Shown piece after piece: positions 54,621-62,761 of a stretch of DNA of 64,000 nucleotides. The DNA comes from Novosphingobium arvoryzae (lineage in GTDB: Bacteria; Pseudomonadota; Alphaproteobacteria; Sphingomonadales; Sphingomonadaceae). The notes under the pieces were generated by a model, which did no database searches, was not told the DNA's origin, and worked only from the letters and a program-made list of their open reading frames with translations. Location of the stretch: positions 310,001-374,000 of the forward strand of contig NZ_BMZD01000003.1 in the NCBI RefSeq assembly GCF_014652615.1, written 5' to 3'. The position numbers and the translations under genes were made by a program. Position 1 is the first letter of the stretch. The number at the start of each line of letters is the position of its first letter.

Positions 54621-57137
54621 TCAGAACATCTTGCGGAATTCCACTTCGATCACGCGGCCGCGCGGATCAAGGTAATCAGGCTGGTAGCTGAGCGGAACCA
54701 AGCCGCTGGAATCGGTGACTTTCTGACGCGAATCCAGCAGGTTCTCGAACCGCAGCGAAACCCGGCTGCCCTTGAAGAAGGGCGCCGATTTGACCAGACC
54801 GGCTCGCGCGCCCAGGTCCGCGAACATCGAGATTCCGATCTTTGTAACACTGCCAAAGCGCAGGTCACTGGAACCCGGTGCCCCGGTCGCACTGATGGTG
54901 GCGGGTGCAATCCAGCTGCCATTCATGAACATGCCGAAACCGTTCTTGAACAAGCCGCCGTTGAACTCCAGCGAATGTCGTGGAGTCCCCCCTGCTGCCA
55001 GTGCATCCCCGGCCAGAAGATCAAGCAACGGCCCGCCGGGTGCAACCAGCACCGAACTGTCGAACTGAACAGTATGATACATCCCGAAGTTCCAGCGCCC
55101 CTGACCGCCGCCGGGACCGCCCATCATTCCCATCATCATCCCGCGACCACTGCCGCCAGCGCGTGCGGGACCACCGCCGGGCGCAGGTGGGCGAGCACCA
55201 CCTGCCATCATGCCAGCCCCGCCCGGGCCGGCCTCTGGCGCCTTGCCGAGCGTGCCCGAGAGGTTGAGCCCCCATCGCAAACGGGAGCTTTCCTGCTTGG
55301 CAAATGTCACCGGCCGTTGATCCACGGCAACGATGCGACCGCCAGCATCCCGCACGACCCGGCCCGGAAAGGCCGCTTCGATTTCCGGGGTGAGTAGCGG
55401 AAAGGCTGCTGTCACTTCATTGGAGCGGTTGCGGAAGTATTCGGCCAGCAGGTTCGAGTTGGCGAGGAAGGGCAGCTTCCAGTTGGCTCCAAACTTCAGA
55501 TCGCGCTGACGCTCCTTGCGTAAAGCAGGATTGCCACCGCCAGCGATTGTCGCGAGGACCGTTTCACCGCGCGTAAAGTCATAGACCGGCACATTGAACG
55601 TTACCGTCTGCGGATTGCCCAGTTGTGCCAGTCCGGGGGCCGCCTCATTGACCAGATAGCTGGCCTGCAACCCCAGCCCTTCCAGCGGAGACCAGGTCAA
55701 ACCGGCGCTCCAGTCCTTGATCGAGCCAAAATCCGACAGGTGGTTGAGCCCGGCGCTGAAATTCAGCGAAATATCGCCAAGGCCTGCTCCAAACCCCTCT
55801 CGGCGGCTGGTGATCGGGATGCCCAGGTTCATCCCTGCCGATGCATCCCCACGGGTCAGCGAAATCGGACCAACCTTGCTGCGCGTGTCGCTGCTTTCGA
55901 TATTCGACCACGCAAAACCGGCCTTGAAGGTTGCCGTGACTTCTCCACCGGGCAGGCGCACAGGGCGACCAACCAGAGTGATCAGGCTGTTCACATTCTC
56001 CGTGTTGCTGCGCACCGTATCGCGGCCTGGATCCGCCAATACCGGCAATGCCCCGTTGATGGGCAGACTTCCGCTCGCAGCCGCTGCGACGAGCGCCGCG
56101 GTATCTGCCCGGCGGTCAATGAGTGTACGGCTTTCACCATGGCTGCCATCGACCGTTGCGTTGAACTGCCAGTTTCCGAAAAAGGTGTTGATCCCCGCAC
56201 CGACTTGCAGCGCCGTGCTGCGCGTCAGGCGTTCCAGTGGATCACCCACAGCGCGGACCGCGCGGATCGCATCGGGCGCAGTCAGAGCGACCAGCGTCAG
56301 CCCGGACAGGCTGCGGCTGTCACTGCGGGTCACGTTGCCGCTGAGCGAAATCTGCCCGCCCAACCCATCCTTGCCCAATCCGCGCGACCAAGCGGTATTG
56401 AGTGACAGTTCGCGGGAATCCGCAATCAACGTCCGCGCCGCAGCCGGGTCCGGATCAGTGCTGACACTCAGGCTGGAAGACTGGATCACGCCACGCTCGG
56501 CCTCGGTCAGCGGCGAGGTATCGTCGATCTTCGCGGTCACGTTGAAACGCTGTTTACCCGCGATACGCAGGGCCGTCGCTTCCAGCTCGTAAGCCTGAAA
56601 CCCGCCGCGCGTCGGCACAGCGGTTTCAGCCTCGATCGTTTTGCTGGCAAAGCTGTCCTTAAGGATGAAGTTGACCACGCGCGCATCGGCCGGATAGCCG
56701 AAGCGCAGAGCCACTTCTTCCGGCAGGATCTCCACCCGGCGCACGGCCTCGGGCGGATAATTGCGCATTTCACGGAAATTGGTGATCCGTTGCCCGTTCA
56801 CCAGTACGATCGGCATTCCCCCCCCGCGCCCGCGCCCGGACGTCGTCTGCGGGCTGATCCGGGCCAGCACATCGGTCAGATTGGCCGCCCCCAGGGACTG
56901 AAGGTCTTTCTCATCCAGCGTGGCAATCGGGGGCTGTGGAGCTTCGACCTGCCCCGCCACGCGGGTGGCAACCACAACGATGTCACCACCGGCATCGCGC
57001 GGCGCATACTCGTCATCTGCCTGATCTGTTCCGGCCGGGGCCTCCGAAGTTTGCAGATCGTCCAGCGCAAGCGCTGGCTGGGCGATCATGGCAATGGCAA
57101 GGGCCGAGAGTGAGAGTGCATGTCTGTGGCTGGGCAT
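54621..57137 (-). CDS. TonB-dependent outer membrane receptor with Gly/Met-rich insert
   Basis: The 838-residue protein has a signal peptide (about residues 1-24) and a plug domain (GRGRGGGMPIVLVNGQRI, then YPPEAVRRVEILPEEVALRF) of the kind common in sphingomonads, followed by a beta-barrel. A segment at about residues 632-682 is unusually rich in Gly, Met, Pro and Arg (for example GRGMMMGMMGGPGGGQGR). It should import a large substrate across the outer membrane with TonB energy; the substrate is unknown. The ATG at 57137 was chosen for the signal peptide; the frame stays open upstream. Confidence 0.85.
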   Translation of the reverse strand: MPSHRHALSLSALAIAMIAQPALALDDLQTSEAPAGTDQADDEYAPRDAGGDIVVVATRVAGQVEAPQPPIATLDEKDLQSLGAANLTDVLARISPQTTSGRGRGGGMPIVLVNGQRITNFREMRNYPPEAVRRVEILPEEVALRFGYPADARVVNFILKDSFASKTIEAETAVPTRGGFQAYELEATALRIAGKQRFNVTAKIDDTSPLTEAERGVIQSSSLSVSTDPDPAAARTLIADSRELSLNTAWSRGLGKDGLGGQISLSGNVTRSDSRSLSGLTLVALTAPDAIRAVRAVGDPLERLTRSTALQVGAGINTFFGNWQFNATVDGSHGESRTLIDRRADTAALVAAAASGSLPINGALPVLADPGRDTVRSNTENVNSLITLVGRPVRLPGGEVTATFKAGFAWSNIESSDTRSKVGPISLTRGDASAGMNLGIPITSRREGFGAGLGDISLNFSAGLNHLSDFGSIKDWSAGLTWSPLEGLGLQASYLVNEAAPGLAQLGNPQTVTFNVPVYDFTRGETVLATIAGGGNPALRKERQRDLKFGANWKLPFLANSNLLAEYFRNRSNEVTAAFPLLTPEIEAAFPGRVVRDAGGRIVAVDQRPVTFAKQESSRLRWGLNLSGTLGKAPEAGPGGAGMMAGGARPPAPGGGPARAGGSGRGMMMGMMGGPGGGQGRWNFGMYHTVQFDSSVLVAPGGPLLDLLAGDALAAGGTPRHSLEFNGGLFKNGFGMFMNGSWIAPATISATGAPGSSDLRFGSVTKIGISMFADLGARAGLVKSAPFFKGSRVSLRFENLLDSRQKVTDSSGLVPLSYQPDYLDPRGRVIEVEFRKMF

Positions 57138-57363
57138 GGCGTCCAAATTGCTTGAGAAATTTCCGCACCTTGAGCAGGCGGCCCCTGTCCCCGGGGTGTC
57201 AGTTGGGGCCTGCACCGGGCCTTGGCAAGTCGCACCACGTAACAATTTGTCGCGCCCCTGAAATAGTGCTGCAAACGTGCCACACGCCAAAGGCTTTCCT
57301 TTTGCGCCGCGCGGAGCTATGGGGCGCCCCAAGCACACCGAAATGTATGGATATTGATCGCGG

Positions 57364-57609
57364 ATGGCGAAAGAAGAACTGCTCGAAATGCGTGGCCAGG
57401 TGGTGGAACTGCTGCCCAACGCCATGTTCCGTGTCCGGCTGGAAAACGACCACGAAATCCTTGGCCACACGGCGGGCAAGATGCGCAAGAACCGCATCCG
57501 CGTTCTGGTGGGCGATGAAGTGCTGGTCGAACTGACCCCTTACGATCTGACCAAGGGCCGGATCACCTACCGCTTCATGCCTGGCCGTGGCGGCCCCGGC
57601 CAGTACTGA
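57364..57609 (+). CDS. infA: Translation initiation factor IF-1
   Basis: The 81-residue protein has the OB-fold sequence [19 protein letters not shown] and [16 protein letters not shown], the normal IF-1 core, plus an alphaproteobacterial tail rich in Gly and Arg. It binds the 30S A site during initiation. The 226 bp before it, up to the divergent TonB receptor, must carry both promoters. maf follows 17 bp later. Confidence 0.97.
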   Translation: MAKEELLEMRGQVVELLPNAMFRVRLENDHEILGHTAGKMRKNRIRVLVGDEVLVELTPYDLTKGRITYRFMPGRGGPGQY

Positions 57610-57626
57610 GCGAACCTTCGGGCGAA

Positions 57627-58199
57627 ATGACGCCCTCCCTGATCCTTGGCTCGGCTAGCCCTCGCCGCCGCGAATTGATCGCGCGGCTAGGCGTTGAACT
57701 TGCTGGCGTGGCCGCCGCCGACATCGATGAAACGCCACTCCGCGCCGAACTTCCGCGCGTCTATGCCATGCGCATGGCCCGCGAGAAGGCCGCTGCGGTT
57801 GATGGCGGCACAGCGTTTGTGCTGGCAGGAGACACCGTGGTCGCCTGTGGCCGACGGATCCTGCCCAAGGCCGAAGATGAAGCCACTGCCCGCGAGTGCC
57901 TGGCCACGCTGTCCGGGCGGCGTCACCGCGTGTTGTCGGCCATTGCGCTAAAATATCCCGACGGAACCCTGCGCGAAAAGCTGTCAGAGACAATTGTGCG
58001 CTTCAAGCAGCTCTCCCCGGCCGAAATCGATGCTTACATCGCGGGCGGGGAATGGCACGGCAAGGCAGGGGGCTACGCCATTCAGGGTAGCGCAGAGGGG
58101 CTGATCGCGTGGATCGGTGGAAGCCATTCCGGCGTGGTCGGCCTCCCGCTGTTCGAAACGCGCAGCCTGTTGAAATCGGCTGGTTTCCCCATTGCCTGA
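57627..58199 (+). CDS. maf: Maf/YceF-type nucleoside triphosphate pyrophosphatase
   Basis: The 190-residue protein starts with the Maf signature [18 protein letters not shown] and has the later AMRMAREKA and AGDTVV motifs. Maf proteins hydrolyse non-canonical or normal NTPs to monophosphates and can affect septum formation. The order infA-maf-rng-yacG is typical of this class. Its stop overlaps the next gene's start. Confidence 0.92.
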   Translation: MTPSLILGSASPRRRELIARLGVELAGVAAADIDETPLRAELPRVYAMRMAREKAAAVDGGTAFVLAGDTVVACGRRILPKAEDEATARECLATLSGRRHRVLSAIALKYPDGTLREKLSETIVRFKQLSPAEIDAYIAGGEWHGKAGGYAIQGSAEGLIAWIGGSHSGVVGLPLFETRSLLKSAGFPIA

Positions 58200-59151
58200 G
58201 TGGCTGGTCGAGGAGGGGATTGGCGAAGAACGCGCCATCCTGCTCGATGGAGGCGAGGTGCTGGCGGCACGGTTGCGCTGGCCAGGCGGGCTGGAAGCCG
58301 GCCTGGTGGACGATGCAGTGCTGGTTTCCCGATCCAGCGGATCGAGGCGCGGCACCGCCCGTTTTGCCGGTGGTGAAGAAGCGTTGGTCGATGGTTTGCC
58401 ACGCGATGCCCAGGAAGGCGGAGCGCTGCGTCTGATCGTGACTCGCGCCGCGATCGCCGAACGAGGGCGACTGAAGCGCGCACAGGCGCGCCCGAGCACG
58501 GCGCAACCCCGCCTTGCCCCGGGCCTGGCGGACCAACTCGATGCCAAAATCGTCCACCGCTTCCCCTCCGGCGCATGGGAAGATGTGTTTGCCGATGCCT
58601 GGACCGGCGCGATCGAGTTTCCCGGCGGGAACCTTACCGTGAGCCCCACCCCTGCCATGACGCTGATCGACATTGATGGCACCCTGCCTCCAGCGGCGCT
58701 GGCGCTGGCAGCCATCCCTGCCATTGCCGCCATGGTGGGGCGGCTTGATCTGGCCGGGTCAATCGGCATCGATTTCCCCACGCTGCCCGACAAGGCAGAC
58801 CGGAGGGCGGTGGATGAGGCGCTGGACGCTGCCCTTGACCATTGGCCGCATGAGCGGACCGGCATGAACGGGTTCGGCTTCGTCCAGCTGGTTGCAAGGC
58901 TGGAACGGCCATCATTGCTGGCCCTTCTGACCCGGCAGCGGGCAGCTGCTGCTGCGCTACTGCTGCTCCGGCGGGCCGAGGGCGTCACAGAGCCCGGTGC
59001 ATTGCTGCTGACGTGCCATCCCGCCGTCCGCGCAGCCGTTCTGCCGGAGTGGGAAGCGGAACTGGCGCGTCGGTCGGGACGGACGGTTCTTTGGGCACAG
59101 GACGCGAATCTTGCACTCGACGGCGGATTCGCGCAGGCGATCGCGGCATGA
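58192..59151 (+). CDS. Ribonuclease E/G family protein (short)
   Basis: The 319-residue protein lacks an obvious S1 domain but keeps the RNase E/G catalytic-domain pattern, including [10 protein letters not shown] and [13 protein letters not shown], which match the acidic active-site strands, and [12 protein letters not shown]. It is shorter than RNase G (about 490 residues), so it is a reduced family member. The TTG at 58192 overlaps maf by 8 bp. The position between maf and yacG supports the call. Confidence 0.8.
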   Translation: MPEWLVEEGIGEERAILLDGGEVLAARLRWPGGLEAGLVDDAVLVSRSSGSRRGTARFAGGEEALVDGLPRDAQEGGALRLIVTRAAIAERGRLKRAQARPSTAQPRLAPGLADQLDAKIVHRFPSGAWEDVFADAWTGAIEFPGGNLTVSPTPAMTLIDIDGTLPPAALALAAIPAIAAMVGRLDLAGSIGIDFPTLPDKADRRAVDEALDAALDHWPHERTGMNGFGFVQLVARLERPSLLALLTRQRAAAAALLLLRRAEGVTEPGALLLTCHPAVRAAVLPEWEAELARRSGRTVLWAQDANLALDGGFAQAIAA

Positions 59152-59312
59152 CGACTCAGACCCGCAAGTGCCCGATCTGCGGCAAGCCCCGCAGCGCCGA
59201 ACACGCCCCGTTTTGCTCGAACCGCTGCCGCGACCGTGACCTGATGCGCTGGCTCGACGATGGTTATGCCCTGCCCGGACCGGTTGCCGGACGCGAAGAA
59301 GGCGACGACTGA
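59148..59312 (+). CDS. yacG: DNA gyrase inhibitor / zinc-binding protein YacG
   Basis: The 54-residue protein has four zinc ligands C8, C11, C23 and C27 in [10 protein letters not shown] and [11 protein letters not shown], the YacG pattern. In E. coli YacG inhibits gyrase. The ATG overlaps the previous stop (ATGA). Confidence 0.92.
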   Translation: MTTQTRKCPICGKPRSAEHAPFCSNRCRDRDLMRWLDDGYALPGPVAGREEGDD

Positions 59313-59399
59313 AAATTCATGCTTGCCAAGCGCGACGCGCTTCGCCATAGGCGCGCTTCCAGCCGCTGGCGGGACCGTTTCAGGCCTCGTCGCAGCATT

Positions 59400-59475
59400 G
59401 CCCGGATAGCTCAGTTGGTAGAGCAGCGGATTGAAAATCCGCGTGTCGGTGGTTCGAATCCGCCTCCGGGCACCA
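59400..59475 (+). tRNA. tRNA-Phe (anticodon GAA)
   Basis: The 76-base gene has acceptor stem GCCCGGA/TCCGGGC, a D arm with AGTTGGTAGAG, anticodon GAA at 59433-59435 in loop TTGAAAA, T-arm loop GGTTCGAATCC, and an encoded CCA end. It closes the infA-maf-rng-yacG block. Its 3' end faces the sulfosugar cluster. Confidence 0.97.
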
Positions 59476-59539
59476 CTTTCCCACATTGCGAAAGAATGCG
59501 TCCCTGTTGCAGGGACAGGTGCACCTACGTGCCTTCAAA

Positions 59540-59585
59540 GTGGCACAAGGCGGCCAACCGGAACTTCCGGTCGACCGCCTGCCAC
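59540..59585. terminator. Hairpin between tRNA-Phe and the monooxygenase gene
   Basis: Three nested stems pair across the segment: GTGGCA/TGCCAC, GGCGG/CCGCC and ACCGG/CCGGT. It lies in the convergent gap after tRNA-Phe and after the end of the monooxygenase gene. It has no T run, so it is only a probable transcript end. Confidence 0.45.
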
Positions 59586-59607
59586 CTGCGTTCGCGTCGC
59601 GCCGGGT

Positions 59608-60696
59608 TTACAGCGTTAAAGGTCCGTGCTGGATGTGCGGCAGGACATGACGGGCAAACATGTCTGCCTCCTGCATGTGTGGATAGCCGGACAGGATGAA
59701 CGCCTCGATCCCTTCGGCCTGATAGGCGCGGAGCTTGGCCAGCACCTGATCCGGCGTACCGACGATGGCCGCTCCGCAGCCGGAGCGGGCACGACCGATT
59801 CCGGTCCAGAGGTTGTCCTCGACAAACCCGTCGCCACCCGCTGCGCTGCGCAGTTCCTGCTGGCGCTGCACGCCATAGTTCTTCGCATCAAGCGATTGTT
59901 CACGAATCGCCTTGCCTGCATCCTCGTCCAGTTTGGAAAGCAGGCGATCCGCATACATCCGCGCTTCCTCCTCTGTTTCGCGCACAATCACGTGGGCGCG
60001 GTAGCCGAACTTCAGCGTGCGGCCGAACCGGGCAGCGCGCTCCTTCATGTCGGCGATGGTTTCACGCACCTTGTCCATCGTGTCCGGCCACATCAGATAG
60101 ACATCGCACCCTTCTGCGGCGCATTCGCGTGCTTCGTGGCTCAGGCCGCCGAAGTAGAACGCCGGGCACTTGCCGGACAGGGTCGTGATCCGCGGCGGGT
60201 CCAGCTTGAGCTTGTAGAATTCACCTTCGTGATCGAGCGATTCCCCATTGAGGAGCGTGCGCACGATCTTCATCACCTCGGTCGCGCGGGCATAGCGCGG
60301 GCCAGAGGCAATCGTCTCGCCCGGCATATCGGACGAGATGATGTTCACATTGAGCCGCCCACCCGTACCGGCCGCGTTCGGGCCAAGAATACGGTCGAGC
60401 GTGGCAATGCGGCGAGCCAGCTGCGGCGGCCAGTCCTCACCGATCCGCGTTGCCCAGAGCAGCTTGATCCGTCGCACCTGCGTGGCCACCGCGGCGGCAA
60501 ATGCGGTCGTATCGAGGCCCAGCTGATAGCCTGACGGAAGCAGGATATTGTCGAACCCGCCCTCCTCCGCGCGCAGCACGATATTGCGGCAATGTTCCCA
60601 GCTGGACTTCAGATAGGGGTCCGATACCCCGAGAAACTCGTAATCGTCATCGCAGAGGGCGGAAAACCAGGCGATCTCACACTGTTGGTCGGTCAT
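59608..60696 (-). CDS. smoC: SsuD-type FMNH2-dependent monooxygenase, probable sulfoquinovose monooxygenase
   Basis: The 362-residue luciferase-like protein matches SsuD (alkanesulfonate monooxygenase) throughout: R233 and H235 in GYRAHVIVRE, NLWTGIGRARSG with R304, and Y338 in LSGYPHMQEAD. SsuD enzymes use FMNH2 and O2 to cut a C-S bond and release sulfite and an aldehyde. Next to a YihQ-type sulfoquinovosidase and an aldo/keto reductase, it is best read as SmoC, acting on sulfoquinovose to give 6-oxo-glucose and sulfite. A simple alkanesulfonate substrate is the alternative. The required flavin reductase is not in the window. Confidence 0.75.
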   Translation of the reverse strand: MTDQQCEIAWFSALCDDDYEFLGVSDPYLKSSWEHCRNIVLRAEEGGFDNILLPSGYQLGLDTTAFAAAVATQVRRIKLLWATRIGEDWPPQLARRIATLDRILGPNAAGTGGRLNVNIISSDMPGETIASGPRYARATEVMKIVRTLLNGESLDHEGEFYKLKLDPPRITTLSGKCPAFYFGGLSHEARECAAEGCDVYLMWPDTMDKVRETIADMKERAARFGRTLKFGYRAHVIVRETEEEARMYADRLLSKLDEDAGKAIREQSLDAKNYGVQRQQELRSAAGGDGFVEDNLWTGIGRARSGCGAAIVGTPDQVLAKLRAYQAEGIEAFILSGYPHMQEADMFARHVLPHIQHGPLTL

Positions 60697-60778
60697 GTAG
60701 CGCTCCTCACAAGCTCTGGACGCAGCGCCGCGCGCAACGCGGCCGCGTGGGCGTCGTTGGTTCGATCATTCTCTTGTC

Positions 60779-60808
60779 GCCAATGCGCCACCACCCGGCG
60801 CCATTGGC
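60779..60808. promoter_or_regulatory. Inverted repeat upstream of the monooxygenase gene
   Basis: GCCAATG (60779-60785) and CATTGGC (60802-60808), extended by CGCC/GGCG, form a hairpin with an 11-bp stem, one bulge and a 7-base loop. It lies 83 bp before the monooxygenase start. It may be an operator or an mRNA processing hairpin between it and the reductase gene. Confidence 0.4.
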
Positions 60809-60836
60809 TGCTTCATGTTTATGTCTGTCAGCGCCG

Positions 60837-61754
60837 TCAGGGCAGCCGCTCACCGCGCGCCGCGACGAGCACGGCGTACCAGTCTTCACGGGTCCAGCGC
60901 ACCTGCATGGCCGCCGTTCCTTCGGCAATGCGGCCAGCCTGTTGCGACCCGATGATCGGCACGATCCCGGCCGGATGCGCCATCAGCCAGCTATAGGCCG
61001 CCACGGTGCGCGAGACACCCTGCGCCGCTCCAACCCGGTCCAGTTCGGCCGCGACCGCCTTGTCGCGCGCGGTTTCCGGCTTGGCCAGACGGCCGCCACC
61101 GAGCGGAGACCACGCCAACGGGGCAAGCCCCAGCATCATGGCCTGATCCAGTTCGCCGTTTTCAAAGCAGGTGATCCGCAGCGGGCTGATTTCCGGCTGG
61201 GTCGAAACCAGCTTGTGGCCAAGAAACTGGTTGAGCGCGGCGGTCTGGTGCACGGTGAAGTTGGATACCCCCAGGGTGCGGATCTTGCCCGCCGTCACCG
61301 CATCATCCAGCACCCGCGCCACTTCCTGCGGGTGCGCCAGGATATCGGGGCGATGCACCTGCCACAGATCGACACTGTCCACCTTCAGGCGGCGGAGCGA
61401 GGCGTCGATCGCGCTGCGCAGATAATCCGCACTCTGGTCATAAGGCAGTGGCGGCAGAATGCCGCCCTTGGTGGCCAGCACCATGCGACCGCGCAGCCCC
61501 GGTTCAGCGGCCAGCACTTCGCCCAGCAGCGCCTCGGCATCGCCAAACCCGCTGGCGCCATCGAAACCATAGATGTCCGCCGTGTCGAGCAGGGTGATCC
61601 CGGCATCGAGCGCGGCATGCACCAGCGCGGCGGCTTCGGACACGGTCCGGCCATCTTCGGCCAGACGCCACATCCCCCAGGCGATGGGCGAGATCGCGAT
61701 ATCGCTGGAACCCAGCTGGCGGGTCGACGGAGGTGCGGGCAGTTCGCTCATCAT
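60837..61754 (-). CDS. smoB: Aldo/keto reductase, probable 6-oxo-glucose reductase
   Basis: The 305-residue aldo/keto reductase has the complete catalytic tetrad: D57 and Y62 (LLDTADIYG), K96 (LATKGG) and H134 (WQVHRPD). In the oxidative sulfoquinovose pathway, SmoB of this fold reduces 6-oxo-glucose to glucose with NADPH. It is coupled to the LacI gene by an ATGA overlap. Two ATGs (61754 and 61751) are possible. Another aldehyde substrate is possible; the assignment rests on the neighbours. Confidence 0.7.
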   Translation of the reverse strand: MMSELPAPPSTRQLGSSDIAISPIAWGMWRLAEDGRTVSEAAALVHAALDAGITLLDTADIYGFDGASGFGDAEALLGEVLAAEPGLRGRMVLATKGGILPPLPYDQSADYLRSAIDASLRRLKVDSVDLWQVHRPDILAHPQEVARVLDDAVTAGKIRTLGVSNFTVHQTAALNQFLGHKLVSTQPEISPLRITCFENGELDQAMMLGLAPLAWSPLGGGRLAKPETARDKAVAAELDRVGAAQGVSRTVAAYSWLMAHPAGIVPIIGSQQAGRIAEGTAAMQVRWTREDWYAVLVAARGERLP

Positions 61755-62761
61755 GGTTTCCTGTATGGGGGCGCGACCGATGCGCGCTCGACTAGGGAAT
61801 GGGGCAGGCGACGGTGCGTAATGTCGCCGCCCGCAATCAGGATTTCCGTCGCCGTGCGGGCCAGTTCGGCCATTGGCTGATGGATGGTGGTCAGCGGCGG
61901 CCAGACCGTGCGCGCCAGCGTGGTGTCATCGAATCCGGCGACCGAAAGCTGCCCCGGCAACTCGATGCCCCGATCGTGGGCAACCGCCAGCACCCCGGCG
62001 GCCATGTCGTCATTCGAGGCGAAGATTGCCGTGGGGCGATCCGCCATGTCGAGCAGGCGATTGGCTGCCCGCACACCGCTTTCGAAATCGAACTCGCCGT
62101 CGCAGACCAGTTCCGGTTCATAAGCGATACCGGCGCGGTCCAGCGCGCGGCGATAGCCGAACAGGCGATCATCCGACGCCATGTGATTGGGATGGCCCCT
62201 GATGAAACCGATGCGGCGATGCCCGGCATTGATCAGGTATGTGGTCATATCGTCTGCCGCCTGGGCATCGTCCATGAACACCGAACTGGTCAGGGCATGA
62301 TTGGTCCCCGGCGAAATCCGCACGAACGGCACGTCCATCGCCTCCAGCGCGCGCAGCACCGGGACGCAATCGGTCACCGGCGACGACAGGATGATTCCGT
62401 CCACCTGAGTCTCAGACACTAACCCGCGCACTTGCTCGCCCACTTGCGGATCGGCCACATCAACGGGCTGCGCCAGCAGGCGGATGCTGTTCTCCTTGCA
62501 GAACTCCCAGCAGCCGGTCTGGATCTGGAACATGTAGTACGGGCTGTGGTTGTCATAGATCAGCGCGATCTGGTTGGACTTTGCCCCCGACAGGATGCGG
62601 GCCGCGATGCTGGGACGAAAATCCAGATCCCGCATCGCCTCCTCTACCCGCGCGCGCGTCTCGGCGCTGACATAAGGGTGGCCGTTCAGCACGCGGCTGA
62701 CGGTCTTCACCGCCACCCCCGCCTTGGCCGCCACATCGCGGATATTGGACCGCTCGCTCAT
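61751..62761 (-). CDS. LacI-family repressor of the sulfosugar cluster
   Basis: The 336-residue regulator has the LacI DNA-binding domain (about residues 4-50, with NIRDVAAKAGVAVKTVSRVL) followed by a periplasmic-binding-protein-like sensor domain with GFDDTTLA and SVAGFDD-type elements. It probably senses sulfoquinovose or a glycoside and controls the cluster. It overlaps both neighbours by 4 bp. The promoter and operator lie beyond 64000 or before the monooxygenase gene. Confidence 0.85.
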   Translation of the reverse strand: MSERSNIRDVAAKAGVAVKTVSRVLNGHPYVSAETRARVEEAMRDLDFRPSIAARILSGAKSNQIALIYDNHSPYYMFQIQTGCWEFCKENSIRLLAQPVDVADPQVGEQVRGLVSETQVDGIILSSPVTDCVPVLRALEAMDVPFVRISPGTNHALTSSVFMDDAQAADDMTTYLINAGHRRIGFIRGHPNHMASDDRLFGYRRALDRAGIAYEPELVCDGEFDFESGVRAANRLLDMADRPTAIFASNDDMAAGVLAVAHDRGIELPGQLSVAGFDDTTLARTVWPPLTTIHQPMAELARTATEILIAGGDITHRRLPHSLVERASVAPPYRKP

